From Bifidobacteriaceae bacterium UBA2724 (GTDB lineage: Bacteria > Actinomycetota > Actinomycetes > Actinomycetales > Bifidobacteriaceae): a stretch of 64,000 nucleotides of DNA. The notes under the pieces are model-generated. The model worked only from the letters and a program-made list of their open reading frames with translations, did no database searches and had not been told where the DNA came from. Of this stretch, positions 9,485 to 17,070 are shown piece after piece (within the stretch, counting starts at the first letter, position 1; the number at the start of each line of letters is the position of its first letter). The position numbers and the translations under genes are program-made. The DNA is taken from NCBI GenBank assembly GCA_002353815.1, contig DEKK01000005.1, positions 76,671 through 140,670 on the forward strand, given 5' to 3'.

Positions 9485-10846
9485 ATGACATCCCCCGATT
9501 CCGGCGCCCTACAACCCGCCGTCGCATCGCCCAACCCTGCATCGCCCAACCCCTCATCGCCCAACCCCTCATCGCCCGACGCCCTGCGCCTTCTGCCCGT
9601 GCGCACCGCAACCGCAGGCGACCTCGACGCGCTCGATGCCGTGGAACAGGCCTGCTTCCCGCCGGCCGAAGCGGCCAGCCGCGACACCCTCGCCGCACGG
9701 ATCGCCGTTTACCCCGACTGTTTCTGGCTGCTCGAAGGCATCGAACCCGAAGGCATCGAACCCGAAGGCGCCGAATCAACAAGCATCGAACAAACTCCCA
9801 GCGGCGATGCCGACCGGGCGCATCGCGGAAACACCCCGACGCTTCTCAGCTTCGTCAACGGCATGGCCACCGACGAACCGCATCTGCGCGACGAGATGTA
9901 CGACGACCCGTCGCTGCACTCCCCCGACGGCGCATGGCAGATGATCTTCGGCGTGGACACGCACCCCGCCTTCCGGCGCCGCGGCTACGCGGGCATGGTG
10001 CTGCGCCGGGTCATCGACGACGCACGGAGCCACGGCCGACGCGGACTCGTGCTCACGTGCAAGGACCGGCTTGTGCACTACTACGCTTCCTTCGGATTCG
10101 TGGATGAGGGAATGTCGGATTCCACGCACGGCGGCGTCGCCTGGCACGAGATGCGACTCACCTTCGAAAGCAACGATGAAAGAATCGCAGGCATGACTGA
10201 TTCCACGATCTCCGGCCGGATCACGCCGACCGCCGACGCCCCGACCCCGAGTGCATTCTCCGGCACAACGAATAGCCCCGCTCCGGCGTCTCCGTCACCC
10301 GCGCTATCCGCCGCCTTCCCCGATCTGGCGTCTTCGTCACCCGCGCTATCCGCCGCCTTCCCCGATCTGGCGTCTCCGTCACCCGCACCATCTGCGACAG
10401 GCAACGCGCAACCCGGCGCAACCTCCGGCGGCAAACTCGTCGTGGCGTTCATCTGCACCCACAATTCCTGCCGCAGCCAGATCGCCGAAGCCCTCGCCAG
10501 CGAGTACGCGCGGACAGGAAGACCGGGATTCGACCGATTCACATTCGTTTCCGCGGGGACCTCGCTGAAAGACACCATCAACCCCGACGCCCAACGCCTC
10601 ATGCTCGACCAGTACGGCATCGATATGTCGGCCCGCGGGCAGCATCCCAAACTCATCTCCGACATCCCGCGCCCGGACATCGCGATATCGATGGGCTGCG
10701 GCGTGCGCTGCCCTTTCATCGGACGTCCCTTCGATGACGATTGGGAGCTCGACGACCCCACGGGACATCCCGACGAGGAATTCCTCGCCATCATGGACGC
10801 CATCGACCAGCGGGTCCGCGCCATCCCCGCCACATACGGTCGCTGA
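9485..10846 (+). CDS. GNAT acetyltransferase fused to arsenate reductase
   Basis: A 453-residue two-enzyme fusion. Residues about 35-225 form a GNAT acetyltransferase, with the acetyl-CoA loop RRRGYAGMVLRR near 164-175 and HYYASFGFVDEG near 198-209. Residues about 316-453 form a thioredoxin-coupled arsenate reductase of the low-molecular-weight phosphatase fold: C324-X5-R330-S331 in CTHNSCRS, the redox pair C405 and C409 in MGCGVRCP, and the general acid D424 in DDPTG. The N-terminus and the inter-domain linker (about 245-305) are Ser/Pro/Ala-rich tandem repeats. The start has no ribosome site, but a TACGAT -10-like box ends 6 nt before it, suggesting a leaderless transcript. An internal ATG at 10193 could separately yield the reductase half. 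Confidence 0.88.
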   Translation: MTSPDSGALQPAVASPNPASPNPSSPNPSSPDALRLLPVRTATAGDLDALDAVEQACFPPAEAASRDTLAARIAVYPDCFWLLEGIEPEGIEPEGAESTSIEQTPSGDADRAHRGNTPTLLSFVNGMATDEPHLRDEMYDDPSLHSPDGAWQMIFGVDTHPAFRRRGYAGMVLRRVIDDARSHGRRGLVLTCKDRLVHYYASFGFVDEGMSDSTHGGVAWHEMRLTFESNDERIAGMTDSTISGRITPTADAPTPSAFSGTTNSPAPASPSPALSAAFPDLASSSPALSAAFPDLASPSPAPSATGNAQPGATSGGKLVVAFICTHNSCRSQIAEALASEYARTGRPGFDRFTFVSAGTSLKDTINPDAQRLMLDQYGIDMSARGQHPKLISDIPRPDIAISMGCGVRCPFIGRPFDDDWELDDPTGHPDEEFLAIMDAIDQRVRAIPATYGR

Positions 10847-10904
10847 TCGCACCGCGTTTCAAGCGCTCGACGCGACCGGCTCCATGTCTTGCGAACGGCG
10901 GAAC

Positions 10905-11028
10905 CGCGCGGCAGTCACCGAGTCGCGCGGCAGTCACCGCGCTCCAGGCACGCCGCGCGACCTCGCGCCCCAGCCGCGCACCACCCACCGCGTCGCACAT
11001 ACCACACCGCGCCCCAGCCGCGCACCAC
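10905..11028. repeat. Direct repeats in a non-coding GC-rich gap (10847-11217)
   Basis: The 371-bp gap between the fusion gene and the flavin-binding protein holds no convincing gene. It contains a 16-bp direct repeat (10905-10920 and 10924-10939, CGCGCGGCAGTCACCG). It also contains a 21-bp perfect direct repeat at 10964-10984 and 11008-11028 whose core is CCCCAGCCGCGCACCAC. It looks like non-coding or decayed sequence with local duplications. Confidence 0.6.
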
Positions 11029-11217
11029 TCCACCCGTGGATACCGCACCACCACCCGCCCCACCCGCGGAAAACGACGCGAGGCGCGGCACCGCAACCGA
11101 TGCCACGCCTCGCGTGAACACGTCTTCCACAACGCCATGCCAAGACGGGCCGGACGGCAAGCACAGACTTGCCATGCCCTCGCCAAGCGGCGCCTTGCAG
11201 AAAGACCGGCCCGGCGA

Positions 11218-11622
11218 CTAATCCTGGGCGATGATGGTTCCCGCCTTGGGGCCGGCATCGAGCAAATCGATGCGCGTGACGGTCATCACCGGCACCACGG
11301 CGGGGCGCTTGAGCCCATGCCCGTCGGCGTACTTCAGCGCCTCCTCGTAAAAATCGCCGGAATCGACAAGCTCGACGGGACCGTGGAAACGATAGCCGCG
11401 CTTGTTGTCCTTGCTGGCGACCGCCACGACCATCGTGCCGTTGTCGCGCAGGTTATGCAGGTGCTGGCGGGCGGTGCGCTCGTAATAGAACAGGTGGGAA
11501 TCGTCCTTGACCTGCATCGAAATCTTCGGACCGATGTCCGGGTACCCGTTCTCATCAACCGTGGCGATGTAGCACAGGTTGTTCGAAACCATCTCTTGCA
11601 TATCCTGGGTCATCGCGACCAT
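11218..11622 (-). CDS. Pyridoxamine 5'-phosphate oxidase-family flavin-binding protein
   Basis: A 134-residue split-barrel FMN-binding protein. The pattern NLCYIATVDENGYPDIGP followed by HLFYYERTARQHLHNL and VVAVASKDNKRGYRFHG is typical of small stand-alone members, which reduce or bind flavin-dependent substrates. The exact substrate cannot be read from sequence. The ATG at 11622 follows AAGGAGGAACCCC, a strong ribosome site. It is divergent from the regulator gene at 11826. A CGGCTCC/GGAGCCG hairpin (11679-11700) lies in the intergenic region. Confidence 0.85.
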   Translation of the reverse strand: MVAMTQDMQEMVSNNLCYIATVDENGYPDIGPKISMQVKDDSHLFYYERTARQHLHNLRDNGTMVVAVASKDNKRGYRFHGPVELVDSGDFYEEALKYADGHGLKRPAVVPVMTVTRIDLLDAGPKAGTIIAQD

Positions 11623-11825
11623 GGGGTTCCTCCTTGAATCATGCGGCGCATCAGACGATGCCGTGGCTTTATATGGTCCGGCTCCATTCTATCGGAGCCG
11701 CGTTTCGACACACCGCCGCCTCGGAGCCGCGACGATCGGCCAGATTCTTTTAAATGCCCCGATGACGTCACTCACGGTGGTAGCTTTGTACACACATCAA
11801 GGTTGATTGCTTCAAAGGGAAATTG

Positions 11826-12737
11826 ATGGATGATAGGGATGACGGGAAGACCGCGGAACCATGCGGCCAAACGTTACCACCCGCAGCTGCCGCACGATGC
11901 ACGCGGGTCGCGGTGCTTGACAATGATCCGCTTGCACTCCGCCAGATCATGGCATACGCAGAGCGTTACCACCCCGAGCTCGACATGCTGTGGTGTGAAT
12001 CGGACGCACAGACAGCGCTGCGCCTCGCACTGGCCGTCCCTCCCGAACCGGACGTTCTGTTGGTCGACATGTCATTGGACGCCATGACCGGTGCCGATGT
12101 ATGCCGTGAGATCCGCAGCCGAACGGCAGACATTGCCATCGTTGGCATGACATCATACGACACAGCACGATTCGCTCCCGAGGCCTTGTACAACGGAGCG
12201 CAATGCATCGTGGGCAAAGAGTCACTGGCAGGTATTTTCCAAGCAATCCGCACTGCGTACATCGGAGACTTCCACGCCATCGCGCGCAATGACGGAACCG
12301 TGTCATTGGAGACAGCTGAGCAGTCCCACGAGCGGATCATGCGAGAAGACGCCTCCGCCGCCGGCCCACTGACACATTTCTCCGCTGCCACGCCTCCTGC
12401 GGCAAGCCACGCAGACACCGATTCGCCACATCCATCGCGCTGTGGGAAGACCGGTCTGCCATTGCAGATGCAAGCGCTCATGCATGGCACCCATCGAATC
12501 GATTCGCTCAGCAATCGCGAGCGCCAGACGCTGCATGCCCTGGCCTCAGGCATCGGCTCCCTGAGACAGGTCGCATCGATGATGGGGGTCACGGTGTCGG
12601 CGGTGAAGACATATCTCTTCCGCTGCCGCATCAAGCTGGGCGTTGCCGACACCGCCGATGCGGTGAGGATGTATGTGGAATACGAAGCGCAGGCCGCGCA
12701 GCAGCATCGCGAGCATGACCTCGCATCCCGCGCATGA
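11826..12737 (+). CDS. LuxR-type response regulator of the bacteriocin-like locus
   Basis: A 303-residue regulator. The receiver-like domain spans about 25-150: acidic residues in VAVLDNDPLAL, phosphoacceptor Asp in VLLVDMSLDAMTG, Thr/Ser in VGMTSYD and Lys in IVGKESL. A poorly conserved linker of about 75 residues follows. A LuxR-type helix-turn-helix fills the C-terminus (LSNRERQTLHALASG to VTVSAVKTYLFRCRIKLGV). The ATG at 11826 sits 5 nt after AAAGGGA; a TTG one codon earlier is possible. The sensor kinase gene follows after 48 bp. It probably activates the small secreted protein gene at 14736 through the repeats at 14631-14651. Confidence 0.88.
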   Translation: MDDRDDGKTAEPCGQTLPPAAAARCTRVAVLDNDPLALRQIMAYAERYHPELDMLWCESDAQTALRLALAVPPEPDVLLVDMSLDAMTGADVCREIRSRTADIAIVGMTSYDTARFAPEALYNGAQCIVGKESLAGIFQAIRTAYIGDFHAIARNDGTVSLETAEQSHERIMREDASAAGPLTHFSAATPPAASHADTDSPHPSRCGKTGLPLQMQALMHGTHRIDSLSNRERQTLHALASGIGSLRQVASMMGVTVSAVKTYLFRCRIKLGVADTADAVRMYVEYEAQAAQQHREHDLASRA

Positions 12738-12785
12738 CGCGTCGGTAGCGAACGGAGAACGGATGAGACTGAAGGGGGTTGAACG

Positions 12786-14234
12786 ATGAACAGGATTGAG
12801 AAGACGATCGATTCATGGGCAGGTCGCGAGAACAATCGCCAGACCCGGACCCGGCAGTCCGAGACATCCCACGCTAGGTCAGTCACCGCACCAGACGGCA
12901 ATGCTTCAAACGATGGGGTGCATCCGCTGCCGATGGACGCACCGACGGTGGATGACTCGCATCCGCGCCGAAACCTGATTTCCCGTCACCACGTGGCATT
13001 CAAACGCGCCACGGCCTGGACGTGTCTCGCACTGTCAATCATGGAAGCCGTGTTCGAGCCGCCACAGGATGGTCTGTCGCTTGCCTTTGGCGCTATCCAT
13101 TGCGCGCTTCTCGCCGTCTTCCCATGGAGTCCCCGCGCCTGCTCCCTTGCATTGGTCGTCGAATTCGCCATCGCGATGCCGCTTCCGCTCAACGGCGGTC
13201 CCGCCGAGTATTGGGGAGTCTGGCTAGCACTCGGATACATCGGCTATTCGATGCGCACATGGATCGGTGCGGTGGCCGTCACTGTGAGCGCAACGGAATA
13301 CATATGCATGATTCTGTCCCGTGGCCTCCACCTGGGAGGTTACATCATGCTTCCGCTCGCCATGATTGCGTTCTGGATCGCCGGCCGTTGCCTGAGGTGG
13401 AATGACGAAACGACGGAACTCGCCCGGAGCATCGCAGAGCGTGAAGCGGAGAACAAACAGCTGAAGGCCGTGATGGCGGCTTGGGAACGCAATGAGAAGG
13501 TTTCGCTCAGAATACATGATGACGTGGCCAGTCACCTTGCGGCCGTGGCCATGGGACTCGAGACGAACATTCGATCCGCAGGATGCGAGACCGACCGCGC
13601 CGCGATGCAAGAGGCTCACAGCCAGATCATCGCCGTGCTCGGCGACGTGCGGAGTATCATCACGATGCTCCGGGATGAAGCTGAACCCGTCGACGCGACT
13701 GATTCCACGCCACCTGTGACGACCAATACAGAACTCCATGGCAAAGATTCGCGCAATCCCGTACAGCCCATACCCGCACCGGCCGCAGCCACGCCAACTG
13801 CACAGATACCGACCGCACAAGTTCAGGAGATCGCGCTGGACGGGTGGCTTCGCGAACAAACACGACGGCATGATGCGCAGCTTGCACAACTGGGTTTGCA
13901 TGGTCTCAGCCTTGTATCATGCCCTGCCGATGCCAAGGTGGACGGCGCAACGACGGGAATCATCCACTCTTTCCTCGACGAGATGTACACCAACATATCT
14001 GTGCACGGAATCACTGGCGCAAACTCATATCTTGTTTCCATCACCTGCATCGGCAAAGAACTGACAGTGGAGCAATCAAACCCCATCGGCGCAAACGGAG
14101 CCTTCGCCGACAAGCCATCATCGGGACTGGGGCTCGAACTCCATACTCAGCAGATCGAAAGGGCCGGCGGCACCGTCGTCACCTCGCGCACATCCGATGC
14201 CTGGAGCCTGGTCATGCACATGCCGCTGGATTGA
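12786..14234 (+). CDS. Sensor histidine kinase of the bacteriocin-like locus
   Basis: A 482-residue membrane kinase. The first 75 residues are hydrophilic. About five membrane segments follow between residues 78 and 200. The HisKA_3-like helix carries the phosphoacceptor His in VSLRIHDDVASHLAAVAMGL. The ATPase domain keeps an N box (FLDEMYTNISVHG) and a GLGL box (SSGLGLELHTQQIERAGG), but the usual DNG motif between them is not recognisable (VEQSNPIGAN). Activity may therefore be altered. The ATG follows GAAGGGG. Five-segment sensors beside LuxR-type regulators often sense peptides or envelope stress; here the neighbouring small secreted products are plausible inducers (inference). Confidence 0.85.
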   Translation: MNRIEKTIDSWAGRENNRQTRTRQSETSHARSVTAPDGNASNDGVHPLPMDAPTVDDSHPRRNLISRHHVAFKRATAWTCLALSIMEAVFEPPQDGLSLAFGAIHCALLAVFPWSPRACSLALVVEFAIAMPLPLNGGPAEYWGVWLALGYIGYSMRTWIGAVAVTVSATEYICMILSRGLHLGGYIMLPLAMIAFWIAGRCLRWNDETTELARSIAEREAENKQLKAVMAAWERNEKVSLRIHDDVASHLAAVAMGLETNIRSAGCETDRAAMQEAHSQIIAVLGDVRSIITMLRDEAEPVDATDSTPPVTTNTELHGKDSRNPVQPIPAPAAATPTAQIPTAQVQEIALDGWLREQTRRHDAQLAQLGLHGLSLVSCPADAKVDGATTGIIHSFLDEMYTNISVHGITGANSYLVSITCIGKELTVEQSNPIGANGAFADKPSSGLGLELHTQQIERAGGTVVTSRTSDAWSLVMHMPLD

Positions 14235-14326
14235 CACCATCCCCTCGCACGGCACGCGGCGAGACGAGCCTACGACCTCTGTCTTCCGAAACAGTGCTGC
14301 AACATAACCAGAACATGGCCAGTCCT

Positions 14327-14500
14327 TTAATCTCCTCCGCAAAGCCAGGAGAGTTCAGGAGGACATGGCACTATGAGCTGCACCTTTCCCACAAGCTGCA
14401 TAAACTGCCGATCGTCATCTCCGGAACCATGTCCTGGCACGGCAACAGCCAGCATGCCGAACGACACCACGGCACACATCAGAGAACACAGAGCCTTCAT
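14327..14500 (-). CDS. Putative small secreted two-cysteine peptide
   Basis: A 57-codon reading frame on the strand opposite the surrounding genes, with a strong ribosome site (GGGAGGT ending about 6 nt before the ATG). The product begins with Lys and a hydrophobic stretch (LCSLMCAVVSFGMLAVAV), followed by GHGSGDDD. It ends in a short segment with two Cys eight residues apart (CPPELSWLC) and a Gly-Gly-Asp terminus. The design is that of a secreted peptide with a possible disulfide or thiolactone loop. No homology can be claimed. Its position between the sensor kinase and the bacteriocin-like gene makes a pheromone or antagonist role possible. It could also be a chance frame. Confidence 0.45.
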   Translation of the reverse strand: MKALCSLMCAVVSFGMLAVAVPGHGSGDDDRQFMQLVGKVQLIVPCPPELSWLCGGD

Positions 14501-14630
14501 CGGCACCTCCCATACAAGGCGATATCGGCGCAACATCGCAGATACGATGCATTGCCTGATGCGCACCCATCGCCTATGGAAAGGGTAGGTTATCCACATA
14601 AATAGTGCGAATTTCGATATCCAGATGGTG

Positions 14631-14651
14631 GTTTACAAACCGGTTTACAAG
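14631..14651 (+). promoter_or_regulatory. Paired GGTTTACAA direct repeats upstream of bacteriocin-like gene
   Basis: Two identical 9-bp units, GGTTTACAA at 14631-14639 and 14643-14651, spaced 12 bp start to start (about one helical turn). They lie about 85-105 bp before the start of the small secreted protein gene. A -10-like TGTAAT at 14683-14688 follows with a poor -35, as expected for an activator-dependent promoter. They are probably the binding site for the locus regulator. The surrounding segment 14581-14640 is AT-rich (22 of 60 bases G or C by hand count). Confidence 0.55.
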
Positions 14652-14735
14652 ACAAGGACACCGGGGACCATGCCACTACGCTGTAATCAGGGTTCGAGCT
14701 TTCGGCACGGCCCCATCATCTGAAAGGGAAGAAAA

Positions 14736-15062
14736 ATGAAAAACACCTCTGCTTCTATTCAGCGGTTCCGGAGAATCGCTGCGGCAGTGTTGCTCGTCGT
14801 CAGTCTGCTCGCGGGCGGCACAGCGCACGTGACCCCCGCCAACGCCTATACGGAAGTCGGAAAGGGAAAAGTGACGGCGCAATACTCTTTCTCATACAAA
14901 AACTGCGTGAAATCAAAACACTGGGCCGTATTCCGATACAATGACGGTTGCAGGAAGGCAGTGACGGGCAAGTGGGCCATGGCGTTCCATTACTCAAAGG
15001 CAGATACGCACGGGCAGCCGGTCGTGGACTACTCGGCCTATTGGGGCACGTACAGCATCTGA
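14736..15062 (+). CDS. Secreted lactococcin 972-like bacteriocin precursor
   Basis: A 108-residue precursor with a clear signal peptide: basic n-region, hydrophobic core IAAAVLLVVSLLAGG, and an ANA site before Tyr38. The mature chain would be about 71 residues; lactococcin 972 is about 66. Family-like traits are an early aromatic YSFSY segment, KHWAV, GKWAMA and a terminal YSAYWG. Two Cys (NCVK and DGCR) could form a disulfide. Lactococcin 972 blocks septum formation by binding lipid II; whether this protein does so is inference. The ATG follows GAAAGGGA. The gene is markedly AT-rich for the window (23 of 60 G or C at 14881-14940). It could also be another small secreted protein. Confidence 0.6.
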   Translation: MKNTSASIQRFRRIAAAVLLVVSLLAGGTAHVTPANAYTEVGKGKVTAQYSFSYKNCVKSKHWAVFRYNDGCRKAVTGKWAMAFHYSKADTHGQPVVDYSAYWGTYSI

Positions 15063-15076
15063 CCCGGCCTCATCGC

Positions 15077-15110
15077 GGGCGGCGCATGCCAGAAACGCCA
15101 TGTGCCGCCC
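15077..15110 (+). terminator. Hairpin between bacteriocin-like gene and export genes
   Basis: A 12-bp stem (GGGCGGCGCATG at 15077-15088 with CATGTGCCGCCC at 15099-15110, one G-T pair) begins 14 bp after the stop of the small secreted protein. It has only a weak following T-rich stretch. It could act as a partial terminator that lets the first gene be expressed far more than the genes behind it. Confidence 0.5.
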
Positions 15111-15153
15111 GTATCTTCCGATAACAAAGAGACAAGAGACAAGGGAGTTTCTC

Positions 15154-15852
15154 ATGTTCACGAATGCAGCGCGGAGGGGCGCCGGCGCCGCCGCGGCGGC
15201 CATGCTGCTCGTCTCCCTGGGCGCATGCGGCTCCGCGGGGTCGGACGGCGCAGCCCCGTCGTCCGATCCGACGACGGCGAAGGCCGCGGTGAAGGCCTCC
15301 GACGGGACGGTGTTCGAAGGACCCTACGCCACCATGTACAGGGACGGCTACGAAGACGCCAAGACGGACCTCGCCAAGGGGATCCTCAAGGACGGGAAGA
15401 TCACCGACGAGGAATGGGAGGAGGCCAAGAACGCGCTCATCGCCTGCGCCGCCGAAAAAGGAGTCACCGTCAAGTTCGAGAACTCCCAGACGAGCGCCAT
15501 GAGCTGGAAGGCGCCCGCCGGCACGAGCGACGATGATTTCAAGAAGATGGGCGAGGATGAACGCGCCTGCGAGACGTCGACGGATTTCGAGGCGATCTCG
15601 GCCATCGTGGATTTCAGCGCCAACAACCCGAACAACGAAGACCTGACGGGCGACGTGGTGAAATGCCTCGTCTCAAACGGGCTCGCCGGCGACGGGATGA
15701 CCGCCGAGGAATACAAGCAGATCATGTCGGACGAAGACAGGATGGCCAACACGTTCGGCAGGTACACCGACCCCTCCCGTCCCGAATACGATTCGGCGGG
15801 GGCGCAGAAGTTCGAGAGCTGCCATGACGACCCAGCCGCAAACACGAAGTGA
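15154..15852 (+). CDS. Putative lipoprotein of the bacteriocin-like locus
   Basis: A 232-residue protein with a lipoprotein signal: basic start, Ala-rich core and lipobox LGAC with Cys25 as the lipidation site, then a Ser/Ala/Asp linker. The rest is acidic and helical, with recurring DGKITDEEWEEAKNAL-like segments and several Cys. No catalytic motif is seen. The ATG at 15154 follows AAGGGAG; a longer frame from 15100 lacks a ribosome site and would bury the signal sequence. Its place directly after the bacteriocin-like gene suggests an immunity or envelope-sensing role (inference). Confidence 0.8.
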   Translation: MFTNAARRGAGAAAAAMLLVSLGACGSAGSDGAAPSSDPTTAKAAVKASDGTVFEGPYATMYRDGYEDAKTDLAKGILKDGKITDEEWEEAKNALIACAAEKGVTVKFENSQTSAMSWKAPAGTSDDDFKKMGEDERACETSTDFEAISAIVDFSANNPNNEDLTGDVVKCLVSNGLAGDGMTAEEYKQIMSDEDRMANTFGRYTDPSRPEYDSAGAQKFESCHDDPAANTK

Positions 15853-15891
15853 CCCCGCGCCCCGCGCTCACACCCGCAGGCACAAGGGAGC

Positions 15892-17070
15892 ATGGAGAGA
15901 AAAGGGATGAAAAGGATGGATGGGATGGACGATCCTTCCGAGGCAACGGATTCCTCTGACGCCGCGCTCGAGACAATGCAACCCGAACGGCGGCACGGCC
16001 TCGGGGTCACCTTCTCCGTCGCCGTGCTGATGGCCATCGTGCTCGTGTGCCTGGGCGCGGGCGGCGCGTTCCTCTACACGCGCACACAGCAGCCGGCCAC
16101 CTTCCAGGGCACCACGTCATCCGACAGCGTGGCCGTGGAATCCGGCGAATTCAGCGACACGCATAACGTGAGCGTCACGGTCGCGCAGATTCGCAGCCAA
16201 AGCGTCATGTCGCCGATAAGCGGGACCGTGACGCATGCCGATTGCTCCGCCGGTGCACAGATCGCATCGGGCACGTCGTGCATCTCGGTGGATGACCGCG
16301 CGCTGCCGTTCGTCTACCTTTCCGTCCCCGCCTACCGCGACATGCCGGTCGGGGTGAAAGGCAACGATGCGAAGGCGCTCAACGACGAACTGCGGCATCT
16401 TGGCTACGCGGCGCCGGACTCCAACACCGTGACCTCTGCGACCATCGCCGCATACAACGCTCTCGCGACCGCCATCGGCGCACCCAACGCCACCGACAAC
16501 ACCATCGCCCGCAGCGACTTCATCTGGCTTCCGCAGCAGACCGTGACCGTAGCCGATAGCAAGATGACCTACGGCGGCACCATTGGCGAAGGCGACGAGA
16601 TGTTCTCCACATCCATCCTGCCCACGTCCGTCACGTTCTCTCGCACGCTGTCGAGCGGCACGCTCGCTGCAGGCGACCGTACGGTCTCGATAAACGGCGA
16701 GCAGTACACGATCCCCGACGGTATGACCGAGGTGGATGACCCCGACGTGGTGAACGCGGTGCTTGCAAGTCCCGAATACGCGCAGGCACTGAGCAGTGCG
16801 AACGGCGCAGCGGACGGTGCGGATGCCGGCGGTTCGGGCACAATTCAAATCTCGTATTCATGGAGTCTGGCCACACCGCTCAGCGTGGTGAGCGTGCCGC
16901 CGTCCGCGCTGTATGACGTGGATGGCACGCAGGGATGTGTGGTTGACGCAGGCACACCCCACGCAGTGTCAATCGTCGCATCGCAGCTGGGACGCACGAT
17001 GGTGACCGCGGATGACGCGTTCGACCATGTGGACGTGCCTGCGCCGGCTAGAGCAGCGACGTGCAGATGA
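15892..17070 (+). CDS. Membrane-fusion/peptidoglycan-binding domain protein
   Basis: A 392-residue protein anchored by one membrane segment (VTFSVAVLMAIVLVCLGAGG). After it comes a beta-rich segment with VMSPISGTVTHADCSAGAQI, typical of the lipoyl/barrel-sandwich part of adaptor proteins. A peptidoglycan-binding-like helix set follows (VKGNDAKALNDELRHLGYAA), then further beta-rich sequence. Such proteins partner MacB-type ABC transporters in actinobacteria. The ATG at 15892 follows AAGGGAGC; a second ATG five codons in is possible. Its stop overlaps the next gene by 4 bp (ATGA), so it is coupled to the ABC ATPase. Confidence 0.82.
   Translation: MERKGMKRMDGMDDPSEATDSSDAALETMQPERRHGLGVTFSVAVLMAIVLVCLGAGGAFLYTRTQQPATFQGTTSSDSVAVESGEFSDTHNVSVTVAQIRSQSVMSPISGTVTHADCSAGAQIASGTSCISVDDRALPFVYLSVPAYRDMPVGVKGNDAKALNDELRHLGYAAPDSNTVTSATIAAYNALATAIGAPNATDNTIARSDFIWLPQQTVTVADSKMTYGGTIGEGDEMFSTSILPTSVTFSRTLSSGTLAAGDRTVSINGEQYTIPDGMTEVDDPDVVNAVLASPEYAQALSSANGAADGADAGGSGTIQISYSWSLATPLSVVSVPPSALYDVDGTQGCVVDAGTPHAVSIVASQLGRTMVTADDAFDHVDVPAPARAATCR

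Noticed and set aside
14631..14651. LytTR/AgrA-type binding site, because of 9-bp repeats with 12-bp pitch
   Set aside because: The local regulator has a LuxR-type helix-turn-helix, not a LytTR domain, so the spacing alone does not support that assignment.
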